Source of the DNA: Candidatus Gastranaerophilales bacterium
GTDB lineage: Bacteria > Cyanobacteriota > Vampirovibrionia > Gastranaerophilales > Gastranaerophilaceae
Assembly (NCBI GenBank): GCA_944325705.1
Contig: CALVBB010000001.1
Location: 1-64,000 of the forward strand
Length of the DNA: 64,000 bases
Direction of reading: 5' to 3'
Of this stretch, positions 1-9,223 are shown one piece after another (the stretch's first letter is position 1; the number at the start of each line of letters is the position of its first letter). The position numbers and the translations under genes are program-made. Under the pieces are notes generated by a model. The model saw nothing but the letters and a program-made list of their open reading frames with translations. It was not told the origin of the DNA and searched no databases.

Positions 1-36
1 AAGTAATAAAAAAAATAAAGCAAAGGAGATTAAACA

Positions 37-1250
37 ATGGAAAAGTCAAGTATAGCAAGGATTTGCGGGGGGGGGGGGCAAGTAGTTTAAGCTCCTTAAC
101 CGGCACAGAGCAAGGGATACAGGCAATCGAAGAGGGTGAAGCCTTTAGTTGGCGTGCATTTTGGGGGCAGTTGATTAAGAGAAAATTCCCCTTGCCACCC
201 TGTCTTGGATTTGCTCCACGCTCGGAAAGTTTAGCTTATGAGCCTACGGTTCAACACCGCTCAATTTCCTCGCAACCCGGATTTGTTCGCTTCGCTCACT
301 TCATCCCCTCTCACAAACCAATTCACCGGATTGTTTTGTTCGATAGAGTGCAAATCCGCTTTACAAAAGGGGATGATGTAAGAGCCTCCCTTCCTAAGGG
401 AGGTGGTGCGCAGCACCGGAGGGTTTTGAAGGAAACCACACCCCCTTCACGCTTCACCCGCCGAAAATCCGTCATCCGGATTATTCGGGATGTCGGAAAA
501 GCGTGGTTTCCCGACACCTTACGGGCTGGGTTCGCTATCGCTCACACGGCGCCCTCCCGAAAATCCGGTTTCACATTAGCCGAAGTGCTGATTACCCTTG
601 GGATTATCGGTGTAGTGGCTGCTATGACGTTGCCGACAGTTCTTAACAACATTCAGAACAAACAACTTGAAACAGCGCTTAAAAAGTCTTACTCACTTCT
701 TTCTCAGGTAACCCAGAGAGTAGTTATGGAGGATTTCGGGGGCATGGTTGATGCAGAGAACGGAAAAGAAATTAGTTCTTATTTTGTAAAGCATTATAAA
801 AACGGAAATATTTGCGGAAGCGGCAAAACTTCCGGCTGCCCTGTTACAACCGGTGGCGATGAAGCCTGTAATTTCATGAAGCAAAATTATAAAAATTTTA
901 ACGGAAAATCTAACGGCGGCTGCGTTGGTAATGATATTATTTCTAATACGATTGACAGTACGACACTATATTTTGATGCACCAAGAGCTGGTGAAGGGGC
1001 TGAAACAGAAGAAAATATTCTTATGGCTGTGGATGTTAACGGCTGGCAGAAGAAACCTAACCGCTGGGGACATGACCTTTTTATGTTCCAGCTTACAAAA
1101 GACGGAAAACTTTTACCTATGGGTTCTAAAGATTCTGCATATCCTGAAGAAACCTATTGCAGTTTAACATCGACTTCCGTGAAAAACGGCCGTGGTTGTA
1201 CTGTAAAAGCACTTAATGATACTGACTATTTTAAAAAACTTCCGAAATAA
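37..1250 (+). CDS. Pseudopilin behind a G-tract leader; out of frame as assembled
   Basis: A strong ribosome site (AAAGGAG) precedes ATG 37, which opens MEKSSIARIC and enters a run of 12 G. In the assembled frame it stops four codons after the run. The frame one base back is open from the run to 1250 and encodes a type IV pilin-like protein with KSG then FTLAEVLITLGIIGVVAAM (about codon 180), a prepilin cleavage site and N-terminal helix. The open frame has no convincing own start: TTG 63 has no ribosome site. A run of 10 or 13 G would join ATG to pilin. The roughly 180-residue stretch between leader and helix is built partly of repeat DNA found elsewhere in the window (near 24880-25120). The mature part is Cys-rich with CNFMK and CSLTS segments. 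Pilin-like nature is clear; cellular role is unknown. Upstream sequence is cut by the window edge. Confidence 0.75.
67..78 (+). repeat. Mononucleotide G12 tract (contingency-locus candidate)
   Basis: Twelve consecutive G inside the leader of the pseudopilin. Length decides which frame follows: 10 or 13 G would open the pilin frame, while 11 or 12 leads to a stop within about 12 nt. Homopolymer length may also be an assembly artefact. Confidence 0.85.
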
Positions 1251-1266
1251 TAAATAATTTTGATAA

Positions 1267-1311
1267 CAATAAACCCTGAAACAGTTTTTATACCGGATTC
1301 AGGGTTTATTG
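1267..1311. terminator. Bidirectional intrinsic terminator
   Basis: A perfect 14-bp stem (CAATAAACCCTGAA pairing with 1298-1311) with a 17-nt loop lies between the convergent pseudopilin and foldase genes. A T-rich stretch follows on the + side. Confidence 0.8.
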
Positions 1312-1329
1312 TTTTAGTTGTTATATAAA

Positions 1330-2475
1330 TTATTTTTTGTCAGATTTTTTCTCTTTTTCAATCTGTTTTGCTTTAGCGCTGCCTTCTTTTATTTCCTGCT
1401 GAACTTCTTTTCTGATTGTAGCAGGATCGAATTCGCTGTTTACGTATTCTATGGAGGAGTTTTTCTTCAAAGATTCAACCAGATTGTCGATAAGCTGTAG
1501 TTGTTTCTGGTTCTGGAGGTAAGCTTTGATGTCATTTTTAACCTTTTCAAACGGTTCCTGACCGGCTGCCATTCTGTCTGTTACCATAATAATGTGGTAG
1601 CCGAAATTTGTTTTAACAAGACCTGAAACGGTATTTGGTTTCATAGAAAATGCTGCTTTTGAAAATTCCGGAACCATTTCCTGTGCAGAGAAGAAACCGA
1701 GTTCGCCGCCTTTTACAGCAGTTGTTGTGTCGTCGGAATTTTCTTTTGCAATTTTTGCAAACTGTGAAGGATCTTTCTTCACCTCAGCAAGAACTTTGTC
1801 TGCTTTAGCTTTTTTAGCCGCAATTTCTGCATCCACTTTCTTTTTGATTTCGTCTTTTGAAAGCCCTGCATTTTCTTTGTTGGAAGTTATGATTTCTTCA
1901 ATTTCCTGCGGGTTCACTGCAATTAAGATATGGGATGCTCTGACTTTTTCAGGGTATTTGAACTGTTTGATGTTTTCATTGTAGTATTTTTTTGCGTCAG
2001 CATCGGAAACATCGCTGTTGCCGAGTTCTTTAGCAAGTTTTTTCATTCTTACTTCCTGCGCTAAGTCTTTTCTGAAATCTGCAGCAGAAACGCCGTTTTG
2101 TTTAAGAATTTGTTGAAGCTGTTCTTTTGAACCGACTTTATCAACGATTTCTTTAATAGCATTTTCTGTATCTTCTTTAGTTACCTTAATATCGCGTTTG
2201 TCCATTTCCTGTTCAAGAAGTTCACGGACGATAAGTTCATTTACAACTCTTTCTTTAATCAGATAGTATAAAAAGTTGTTTTTGCCGTCTTTTACGTTGA
2301 TGCCAAGTTGAGCAATCATACCATTGTTGGTTTGTTTGTTAAAGCTTTCGTCAAACTGTCCCTGGGTAATGTTTTTGTCGTTAACTTTGATAATTGTTTG
2401 AGCAGATTTAATACCGCAGCCGGTAAAGAGGATTGCTGATAATGCAATGGTTGCAAGTAATTTTTTACCTTTCAT
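1330..2475 (-). CDS. Lipoprotein peptidyl-prolyl isomerase (SurA/PrsA/PpiC type)
   Basis: This is a 381-residue extracytoplasmic foldase. The signal peptide ends in the lipobox LFTGC with Cys20, so it is a lipoprotein. A SurA-like N-terminal chaperone region covers about residues 30-170. A parvulin rotamase domain follows at about 178-305, with RASHILI, GGELGFF and FGYHIIMV motifs. The C-terminal tail is Lys-rich. It starts 20 nt after mfd, with a purine-rich ribosome site (GAAGAAAGAGAG), so it is probably co-transcribed. In such bacteria this family helps fold exported or outer-membrane proteins; the exact client is unknown. Confidence 0.9.
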   Translation of the reverse strand: MKGKKLLATIALSAILFTGCGIKSAQTIIKVNDKNITQGQFDESFNKQTNNGMIAQLGINVKDGKNNFLYYLIKERVVNELIVRELLEQEMDKRDIKVTKEDTENAIKEIVDKVGSKEQLQQILKQNGVSAADFRKDLAQEVRMKKLAKELGNSDVSDADAKKYYNENIKQFKYPEKVRASHILIAVNPQEIEEIITSNKENAGLSKDEIKKKVDAEIAAKKAKADKVLAEVKKDPSQFAKIAKENSDDTTTAVKGGELGFFSAQEMVPEFSKAAFSMKPNTVSGLVKTNFGYHIIMVTDRMAAGQEPFEKVKNDIKAYLQNQKQLQLIDNLVESLKKNSSIEYVNSEFDPATIRKEVQQEIKEGSAKAKQIEKEKKSDKK

Positions 2476-2495
2476 AAACTCTCTCTTTCTTCTTT

Positions 2496-5400
2496 TTACT
2501 TTGTATATTCGTGACTAATTTTATGTATATAATAAAACAAATCAATCAAAATGTTAAATACTTCATTAAAATTCATATATGAATTATTTAAGAGTAATAT
2601 GGAGTTACCCTCCTGACAGGATGCAGGGGCAATTGTAAATTTTATTCTTTTCAAGATATTTGAAGGGAGCCCGCGCTGGATAATCTGCCATTCCGGCTGG
2701 GTATAAGGGGTATAAATTCTTATGTTGTCGGAAGTTTCGCGGATTGCTGCAATTTTTACATCGCTTGCAGCAAGTCGTATTCTTATTAATTTTATTAAAT
2801 TCTCGACACTTTCAGGCGGCTTGGCAAAGCGGTCTTTCCATTCTTCTGTTATATAATCGAGTTCAACGTCATTTTTTACATCTGCAAGACGTTTGTATTC
2901 AATCATTTTTTGTTCGGCAGAACCTACCCAGTCATCCGGAATGAAGGCGGTAACATTAATATCAACGATTGTCTGGACATCTTTTTCAACGTGTTCCCCT
3001 TGAATTTCGTGAATGGTTTCTTCTAATAACTGGCAGTAGGTATCAAACCCTACGTTAATCATGTGCCCGTGCTGTTTTGTGCCGAGAATGTTCCCGACGC
3101 CGCGGATTTCGACATCACGCAGGGCTATCTGGTAGCCGCTTCCAAGGGTTGTGAATTCTTTTATTGCTTTTAACCTTTGTACTGCGTCTTTTGTCATTTC
3201 TTTCTGGCGCTTGTAGAAGCAGTAGCAGTATGCCTGTCTTTGGGAGCGTCCGACGCGCCCTCTTAACTGGTACAGCTGTGCAAGCCCGAAGCGGTCGGCG
3301 TCGTGGATTATCATAGTGTTTGCGTTTGGGATGTCAATACCGTTTTCGATAATCGTCGTTGCAAGAAGCACATCGTATTCGTGGTTCGCAAAGTCAACAA
3401 TCACCTGCTCAAGCGCTTTTTCATCCATCTGTCCGTGCCCTATTGCAATTCTCGCGTTTGGTACAAGCTGCTGTAACTGCATTTTAAATTCTTCTATTGT
3501 TTCTACCCGGTTATAGAGATAGAATACCTGTCCTTCTCTGTCAAGTTCATGAACTATGGCATTTTTAACCATATTGTCGTTCCAGACGCCCACGAATGTT
3601 TTTATCGGAAGCCTGTTTTTCGGGGGCGTGTTGATGACAGACATATCCTTAATTCCGGAGAGTGACATATAAAGTGTTCGCGGAATAGGGGTTGCAGACA
3701 TTGTGATTATGTCAATGTTTTCACGGAGCTGCTTTAATTTTTCCTTGTGGCGGACACCGAAGCGGTGTTCTTCATCAATTACGAGAAGCCCTAAGTCTTT
3801 GAAAACTATGCCTTCCTGCAAAAGTCTGTGGGTGCCGACAACAACGTCACATTTTCCGGTCGCAAGATTTTTTACGGTTTCTTTCTGTTCTTTATTGGTG
3901 CGGAAGCGTGAGAGCAGTTCCACCTGAACCCCGAACGGTTTAAAGCGTTCCGACATTGTCTGGAAGTGCTGGAGTGCAAGAATTGTTGTAGGAACAACAA
4001 CCGCAACCTGTTTACCCGAGGTGACAGCCTTAAAGATTGCCCTCATTGCAACTTCTGTTTTACCGAAACCGACATCCCCGCAGATTAGCCTATCCATAGG
4101 GTTTTCGCTTTCCATATCAGCCTTGACATCAAGGATGGCCTTCATCTGGTCAGGAGTTTCAGTGTATTCAAAGGCTTCTTCCATTTCCACCTGCCATGTT
4201 GTATCAGGGAGGAATTGTATGCCTTTTTGCATTTTTCGTCTTGCATAAAGCCGTAATAAGTCATACGCAACCTGTTCAACTTCTTTTTTAACGCGGGCTT
4301 TGGTGTTTTCCCAATCTTTTCCGCCCATTCTGGAAAGTTTGGGTTTAATTGACCCTGAACCGCGGTAACGGCACAAAAGGTTAATCTGTTCTGCAGGAAT
4401 ATGAAGTTTATCTTTGCTTGCGTATTCAATTGTCAGGTAGTCTTTCAACTGCCCGTCAAGCTCCTGCTGTGTCAATCCTCTGTAAATCCCGACACCATGA
4501 ATACTGTGGACAACGTACTCGCCTTCTTTAATATCATTGATGCTTTCGATAAATTCAGGTTTTTCTTTATAGTAAGAACGTTTTGTGGATGTAACCTCTT
4601 TTGAGCGTTTGTTAAAAAGTTCGCGGTCTGTGAGGACTATGGTTTCAAAATCCTCTAAAATTCCGCCATGGGAGGCAATGCTTTCAGAGTATTCAATATC
4701 TGCAAAAACTTCGCGCTCCGAGAGGATTTCTCTCACTCGTTCTGGATAATCCGTTGCAATAATTATTCTATATCGTTGATTATCTGTGATAAATTTTGCG
4801 ATTTCATCCAGATTTGCCGCAAAGCTTTTTACAGGCTGGGTGTTAAATTCCACAAGCTCATCCATCTCACCGTCAAGAAAATTGTTAAGCCCTATCTTTA
4901 TAAACCCTGCCATTTTGTTTACAAAATCTTCATAAGGAATGTGATTGCGGTCTTTCAGTTCATAATTCAGTGCAAGTTTAAGATTTTCCTGAAGCTGTTT
5001 TTCATAATTTTCGTCAAGAAATTCATACTTTGCGTAAATCTCCGGTGATTCATCAAGTATTATTATGTAATCCTTAAAATAGTCAAGAACGCTTACAAGT
5101 TCCGGATTAAAGTAGCTCTGATAAACCTCAATTCCCTCAAAATATCCTTCTTCTATGATTTGCTCTTTTATTTCTTCCGGAAGATTTTTGGCTATGACAG
5201 GAGTGCGGTCTAACGCTTCTCTGTCGGGCAGAATAAATTTATAAACAGGAAGAATTTTTGCTTCTTTAATTTTTTCAACAGACTTCTGGGTTTCATTGTT
5301 AAAGTAACGCAAATCAACTACCTCATCACCCCAGAGTTCTATTCTCAATGGTGCTCTGTCAAGAGAGAAAATATCAATAATATCCCCCCTCACGCTGAAT

Positions 5401-5897
5401 TCTGCAATATCAGACACCATAGTAGCCTTTTTGTAGCCAAGATTTACAAGCTTTTGCGCAAAGTCTTTGAGATTAATTTCATCCCCGATTTTTATTGTAA
5501 TTGAGTTTTCTTTGATAAATTTTTCGTCAGGAAACTTTTCCAGTAGTGTTTTGACCGGAGTAATTACAATATCTGGTTTTGCGAGCAGTATTCTCAACTG
5601 TTCTGCGTAATCGTAAACATTGGCGGTAACACTCTCATACATTGAAATGTTCTGGAACGGCAAAAGTTCCGCCTCTACTCCGTAAGCCTTTTTTAAATCA
5701 TTCTGGTATTTGAGTGCATTTTGTTCTGTAGAGGTTATGACCAGAATTTTTTTCTTTGAAATCTCATGCGTTTTTTGTATCAGCAAAAGTCTTAAGAGCG
5801 TAACAAGACCTGTCGCGGCAAACGATATTTTTGCCTGAACGTCATGTTTGAAACTCTGATAACTCTCGTTTGTACTGAGGCAGTCAATCTTAAACAT
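2496..5897 (-). CDS. mfd: Transcription-repair coupling factor Mfd
   Basis: This 1133-residue protein has the family's usual length. Mfd displaces stalled RNA polymerase from lesions and recruits UvrA. Visible parts are an N-terminal UvrB-like region, an RNA-polymerase-interacting region near residues 470-540 (EYVVHSIHGVGIYRG), Walker A GDVGFGKT near 610, the DEEH box (VIDEEHRFG) near 709, SATPIPRT, and the RecG-like motif (QLYQLRGRVGRS) with a C-terminal TRCF domain. No ribosome site precedes ATG 5897; instead TAAAAT sits 6 nt upstream, suggesting a leaderless mRNA. Confidence 0.97.
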   Translation of the reverse strand: MFKIDCLSTNESYQSFKHDVQAKISFAATGLVTLLRLLLIQKTHEISKKKILVITSTEQNALKYQNDLKKAYGVEAELLPFQNISMYESVTANVYDYAEQLRILLAKPDIVITPVKTLLEKFPDEKFIKENSITIKIGDEINLKDFAQKLVNLGYKKATMVSDIAEFSVRGDIIDIFSLDRAPLRIELWGDEVVDLRYFNNETQKSVEKIKEAKILPVYKFILPDREALDRTPVIAKNLPEEIKEQIIEEGYFEGIEVYQSYFNPELVSVLDYFKDYIIILDESPEIYAKYEFLDENYEKQLQENLKLALNYELKDRNHIPYEDFVNKMAGFIKIGLNNFLDGEMDELVEFNTQPVKSFAANLDEIAKFITDNQRYRIIIATDYPERVREILSEREVFADIEYSESIASHGGILEDFETIVLTDRELFNKRSKEVTSTKRSYYKEKPEFIESINDIKEGEYVVHSIHGVGIYRGLTQQELDGQLKDYLTIEYASKDKLHIPAEQINLLCRYRGSGSIKPKLSRMGGKDWENTKARVKKEVEQVAYDLLRLYARRKMQKGIQFLPDTTWQVEMEEAFEYTETPDQMKAILDVKADMESENPMDRLICGDVGFGKTEVAMRAIFKAVTSGKQVAVVVPTTILALQHFQTMSERFKPFGVQVELLSRFRTNKEQKETVKNLATGKCDVVVGTHRLLQEGIVFKDLGLLVIDEEHRFGVRHKEKLKQLRENIDIITMSATPIPRTLYMSLSGIKDMSVINTPPKNRLPIKTFVGVWNDNMVKNAIVHELDREGQVFYLYNRVETIEEFKMQLQQLVPNARIAIGHGQMDEKALEQVIVDFANHEYDVLLATTIIENGIDIPNANTMIIHDADRFGLAQLYQLRGRVGRSQRQAYCYCFYKRQKEMTKDAVQRLKAIKEFTTLGSGYQIALRDVEIRGVGNILGTKQHGHMINVGFDTYCQLLEETIHEIQGEHVEKDVQTIVDINVTAFIPDDWVGSAEQKMIEYKRLADVKNDVELDYITEEWKDRFAKPPESVENLIKLIRIRLAASDVKIAAIRETSDNIRIYTPYTQPEWQIIQRGLPSNILKRIKFTIAPASCQEGNSILLLNNSYMNFNEVFNILIDLFYYIHKISHEYTK

Positions 5898-5903
5898 AAC
5901 TCT

Positions 5904-5909
5904 ATTTTA
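5904..5909 (-). promoter_or_regulatory. -10 element of mfd, 6 nt before ATG
   Basis: TAAAAT lies on the minus strand, separated from the mfd start codon by only AGAGTT. Transcription would begin at or next to the ATG. No good -35 is visible. Confidence 0.5.
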
Positions 5910-5940
5910 TCATAAAATGAAGAATTATTAAGCAAAAGTG

Positions 5941-6025
5941 CTATTGTAACAAAATGTAAAGATGAATTTTAAAGTGGCTGAAATTCAATTATACTCTGAG
6001 ATAGGATAGGGTGGGGTGGGGTGGC
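5941..6025 (+). promoter_or_regulatory. Regulon-like upstream element with G-rich pentamer array (copy A)
   Basis: TGTAAC, an AT-rich stretch, GGCTGAAATTCAATTATACT and CTGAG are followed by five pentamers (ATAGG ATAGG GTGGG GTGGG GTGGC). The same order recurs before the genes at 38169 and 63435. TATACT could be a -10, which would put the pentamers at the start of the transcript. Confidence 0.6.
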
Positions 6026-6104
6026 GGTATAGCAATCTTTTTGGGCAAACTCCTTTTTTAAAAGTATAACAAATGCGAGATTGAGTATAAGAAAGGATAT
6101 TACT

Positions 6105-6647
6105 ATGGTAAGAATTGAAGGAACAAATTTTCAAAGTTCTTCAAATACCCCTCAGGAAAAAGCCGGTGCTGTAAAGCCTCAAAAGAAAATGAATACAGTA
6201 TTTGATGCTGAGAAAAGGCTAAAAGAAGCAAACGATTATTTGAATCAAGGATATTATCAGAGAGGTGATATTATTCATATGACACCGGTAAATGATGTAG
6301 TTTATCTGGATGAGGCTCAGGTTCATCCTGAAAAATATTCTGTTGACGATTTGGATAAAAAGATTGATGATTTATCCGGCCCATTTAAAGAAAAAGTTTT
6401 AAACGAAAATTATGATTATACAAAAATGCTTCCTGAAAAGTCTGACAATAACAAAATTGTCTATGAAAGAGGCAATATAGAACAAAAGTATGATACATTG
6501 TATTATCATCCGCAAGATTCAGTTGAAGTAACAAGACAGGAAGTGCGTGATTATAATATTGCGCAGGAGTTAACTGAAATTAGAGATAACAAAGTGCTTA
6601 TGGATGATGTGGAAAACCGCTTTAATTTGAAAGCTCAAAACTGGTAG
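6105..6647 (+). CDS. Unknown protein of the pentamer-array gene set
   Basis: I do not recognise this 180-residue hydrophilic protein. I chose ATG 6105 because AGAAAGGA lies at the right distance; an in-frame TTG at 6081 has no such site. It begins MVRIEGTNFQSSS, is rich in charged residues, Asn and Tyr, and has no signal peptide or membrane segment. The central part carries many Asp/Glu (SVDDLDKKIDDLSG). It is grouped with the genes at 37040, 38169, 50497 (minus) and 63435 because they share an upstream element and a similar short polar N-terminus. A shared regulon or export route is inference. Confidence 0.75.
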   Translation: MVRIEGTNFQSSSNTPQEKAGAVKPQKKMNTVFDAEKRLKEANDYLNQGYYQRGDIIHMTPVNDVVYLDEAQVHPEKYSVDDLDKKIDDLSGPFKEKVLNENYDYTKMLPEKSDNNKIVYERGNIEQKYDTLYYHPQDSVEVTRQEVRDYNIAQELTEIRDNKVLMDDVENRFNLKAQNW

Positions 6648-6697
6648 CCGCAGGATTCTGATAAGTTTGAATAAAAGTAAAAAGTAATAATAAATAT

Positions 6698-6732
6698 TAA
6701 AAGCTCCTGAAAAATTTATTCAGGAGCTTTTA
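6698..6732. terminator. Bidirectional intrinsic terminator
   Basis: A perfect 14-bp stem (TAAAAGCTCCTGAA with 6719-6732) lies between convergent genes. Its right arm includes the stop codon of the minus-strand gene. Confidence 0.8.
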
Positions 6733-7068
6733 GTTATTTCCGTTGGGGCTTTCGTATTCAATGCCCATTTCTTTTAGTGTTCTGATAAAGTTCTGTGCAC
6801 AGATTTTTTGTGCTTCCGGAGGAACAATTCTCAAGATTTCAACTGTTCTTGAAATTACCGGATCTTTGTCATACCAGCGGTTGTTTGCATTCACCGGTTT
6901 TACCATTGCGTAGAATTTATCGACTGTTTCTTTAGAAACTTTTTCCTCAATTTTTTTCAGGAAAATTTCAGCCTGAGCATGCAGTTCAGTCTGATAGTTC
7001 TTTAAAAGTTCGATAACTTCCAGCAGAAGCGGATCGTGATCGTACCAGCGCTTATAAGTAGGACTCAT
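6730..7068 (-). CDS. Small protein with two RWYDxDP repeats
   Basis: This is a 112-residue protein of unknown function built from two copies of one unit. The first begins KRWYDHDPLLLEVIELL (about residue 6), the second NRWYDKDPVISRTVEIL (about 66). Each is followed by a helical segment containing A-Q-x-x-x-x-x-I or C-A-Q-N-F-I. No signal peptide or membrane segment is visible. Its start overlaps the end of murA by 17 bp, so the two are translationally linked and probably one transcript. The name is descriptive only. Confidence 0.85.
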   Translation of the reverse strand: MSPTYKRWYDHDPLLLEVIELLKNYQTELHAQAEIFLKKIEEKVSKETVDKFYAMVKPVNANNRWYDKDPVISRTVEILRIVPPEAQKICAQNFIRTLKEMGIEYESPNGNN

Positions 7069-8377
7069 TGTGTATTTCCTCCGTCAGGCTGATTGGTGAA
7101 GAAGGCATGTCATCTCTTCTTTCAATCTTGCCACCTAACAATCTTAGCTTAGTTTCGAAATTTTCGTATCCTCTATCTATATGATGTAGGTTTTCGATGA
7201 CCGAATTTCCTTCTGCCATAAGAGCTGCAACAACAAGGGAAGCTCCGGCTCTCAGATCGCTTGCGGCTAATGTCGCACCGGTAAGCTTTTTCACTCCTTT
7301 TATAATCGCATGGTTTCTGTCCTGATGAATGTCGGCGCCCATTCTTCTGAGTTCCGGAACTTGCATAAATCTGTTCTCATAAAGGCTTTCTGTTATTATT
7401 CCTACACCGTTTGCTGTAGATAACAGAGTCATTGCCATTGACTGCAGGTCTGTCGGAAATCCCGGGTATGGCTGGGTGACAAAGTTTATTGAATTTAAAC
7501 GGTTTTTGCAGCTTACTTCAAGTGAATTAGGCTCGATAAGCTTAATATTTGCCCCCATTTTCAGAAGTTTATCCGTATAGAAAGTCAAGTGTGCAGGGCA
7601 TACTCCTTTAATAATTGCCTTCCCGCGGGTAGCAATTATTGCTGTCATGAATGTGCCGGCTTCAATTCTATCAGGAATCGTTGTATATTCTATCGGGTGA
7701 AGGCTTTCCTGCTTAACACCGTTGATAATGATTTCGGAAGTTCCGGCTCCGTTCACATCCGCTCCGAGTGAATTTAAGAAATTGGCTAAATCAACAATTT
7801 CCGGTTCCTGTGCTGCATTTTGAATTCTTGTAGAGCCTTCTGCAAGTGTTGCTGCCAGCATAAGGTTTTCTGTTGCCCCTACTGACGGGATGTCCAGATA
7901 AATTTCCGCACCGGTTAATTTAGGAACTTTTGCATGGACATAACCGTTTTCTATTTTTATTTTAGCCCCGAGCGCCTCAAGTCCTCTGATATGGAAATCA
8001 ACTCTGCGCTCTCCGATAGCACATCCGCCCGGAAGTGCTACAATTGCTTCTCTGCATCTTGAAACAAGAGCACCCAGAACTATAAATGACGCTCTCATTT
8101 TGCTTACCAGTTCATATTTTGCAGTGATGCTTGTAAGATTTGTTGCATCAATTGTAACTGATTTTTCAGCTTTGTTATAAGTTGTTCGGGCTCCGAGTTC
8201 TTCAATTACTCTGAGCATTATCTCTACATCGGTCAAGTCCGGTACGTTATAAATTTTACTTTCACCCTTTACCAGAAGTGCGGCAGCCATAAGTTTCAAA
8301 ACAGAGTTCTTCGCTCCGCCTACGGAAACTTCGCCTCTCAGGGGTGTTCCGCCTTTTATATAATATTTCTGTGTCAA
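7052..8377 (-). CDS. murA: UDP-N-acetylglucosamine 1-carboxyvinyltransferase
   Basis: MurA adds enolpyruvate from PEP to UDP-GlcNAc, the first committed step of peptidoglycan synthesis, in the cytosol. The protein is 441 residues, slightly longer than usual because of a short C-terminal tail. The active-site loop PGGCAIGERRVDFH carries the catalytic Cys (about 117), so this is the fosfomycin-sensitive Cys type. The N-terminal GGAKNSVLKLMAAALL and the DLRAGASLVVAALMAEG motif are both present. It overlaps the downstream RWYD-repeat gene. Confidence 0.97.
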   Translation of the reverse strand: MTQKYYIKGGTPLRGEVSVGGAKNSVLKLMAAALLVKGESKIYNVPDLTDVEIMLRVIEELGARTTYNKAEKSVTIDATNLTSITAKYELVSKMRASFIVLGALVSRCREAIVALPGGCAIGERRVDFHIRGLEALGAKIKIENGYVHAKVPKLTGAEIYLDIPSVGATENLMLAATLAEGSTRIQNAAQEPEIVDLANFLNSLGADVNGAGTSEIIINGVKQESLHPIEYTTIPDRIEAGTFMTAIIATRGKAIIKGVCPAHLTFYTDKLLKMGANIKLIEPNSLEVSCKNRLNSINFVTQPYPGFPTDLQSMAMTLLSTANGVGIITESLYENRFMQVPELRRMGADIHQDRNHAIIKGVKKLTGATLAASDLRAGASLVVAALMAEGNSVIENLHHIDRGYENFETKLRLLGGKIERRDDMPSSPISLTEEIHNESYL

Positions 8378-8516
8378 TTTTTTGCTCCGAAAAAATTTTT
8401 AATGTGTTTATCTCATTTACTTATATGATAATACAATTACTTTCGTTTGGTGTAAATAAGTTAAATAATGTAAAGAAATAATCTATTTTAAATTATTAAA
8501 AAATAATAAATTTTCC

Positions 8517-8544
8517 TTGTTAAATGTTTTTGATAACTTATAAT
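8517..8544 (+). promoter_or_regulatory. Probable grpE-dnaJ promoter
   Basis: TTGTTA, a 16-nt spacer, then a perfect TATAAT lie 36 nt before the grpE start. No CIRCE (HrcA) inverted repeat is visible in the divergent murA-grpE gap, so heat-shock control, if any, uses something else. Confidence 0.6.
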
Positions 8545-8580
8545 AATTAATATATTATATAGTATGTAAGAGGTAGAGAT

Positions 8581-9168
8581 ATGTCACATAAACACAGCAA
8601 TAATCCTTTCAGAAAACATCTTGACGAAGAAATAAAAGAAGAAAATACAATCGAAGCTAAAGAAGAACAGGCTGCTACAGACTCCACCGAAGAAAAAACT
8701 GATGGGGCTAAAAATGATGAGTATGAGAAATTAAAGGCTGATTATGATACCTTGAATAATCAGTATCTCAGACTTGCCGCTGATTTTGAAAACTTCCGCA
8801 AACGTCAGGAACAGGAACGCGAAAGCCTTTTGAGATACGGTGCAGAAACAGCTTTGAAAAAAATGATTGAAGTTCTTGACAATTTTGAGCGTGGTGAAAA
8901 AGCTCTTGAAAATGTTGAAGATTGCCAGCAGGTTAAAGACAGCTTTAATCTTATTCATAAGCAGGTTATTGAAACGCTCTCTAAGCTTGGACTTGAACAG
9001 ATTGAGGCAGCAGGCAAAGAATTTGATCCTAATTTCCATGAAGCTGTTATGAGGACTCCTGCAGGTGAGCATGAGGAAAATACTATTGTTGCGGAACTTC
9101 AAAAAGGCTACAAACTGGGAGATAAAGTTTTAAGACCTGCTCTTGTTAATGTGGCTTCAGCAGAGTAG
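8581..9168 (+). CDS. grpE: Nucleotide exchange factor GrpE
   Basis: GrpE releases ADP from DnaK. The 195-residue protein has an acidic, low-complexity N-terminus (about 1-45), then a long coiled coil (about 45-105) with the signature LAADFENFRKRQ. The C-terminal beta domain follows (FDPNFHEAVMR and KGYKLGDKVLRPALV). RBS AAGAGGTAG precedes ATG 8581. It lies 55 nt upstream of dnaJ with a small hairpin between them; dnaK is not in this window. Confidence 0.96.
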   Translation: MSHKHSNNPFRKHLDEEIKEENTIEAKEEQAATDSTEEKTDGAKNDEYEKLKADYDTLNNQYLRLAADFENFRKRQEQERESLLRYGAETALKKMIEVLDNFERGEKALENVEDCQQVKDSFNLIHKQVIETLSKLGLEQIEAAGKEFDPNFHEAVMRTPAGEHEENTIVAELQKGYKLGDKVLRPALVNVASAE

Positions 9169-9177
9169 AATAAAAAT

Positions 9178-9194
9178 AAAGAGCCTTGCTCTTT
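9178..9194 (+). promoter_or_regulatory. Small hairpin between grpE and dnaJ
   Basis: AAAGAGC-CTT-GCTCTTT forms a 7-bp stem with a 3-nt loop and TAT after it. It could partially terminate or serve as a processing site, giving different levels of GrpE and DnaJ. Confidence 0.4.
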
Positions 9195-9223
9195 TATCAG
9201 AATAGGGAAGAAATTAAAATAAA

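Noticed and set aside
63-1250. Pseudopilin start at TTG 63
   Set aside because: TTG 63 is inside the leader, just before the G run, and has no ribosome site. ATG 37 has a strong one but is out of frame.
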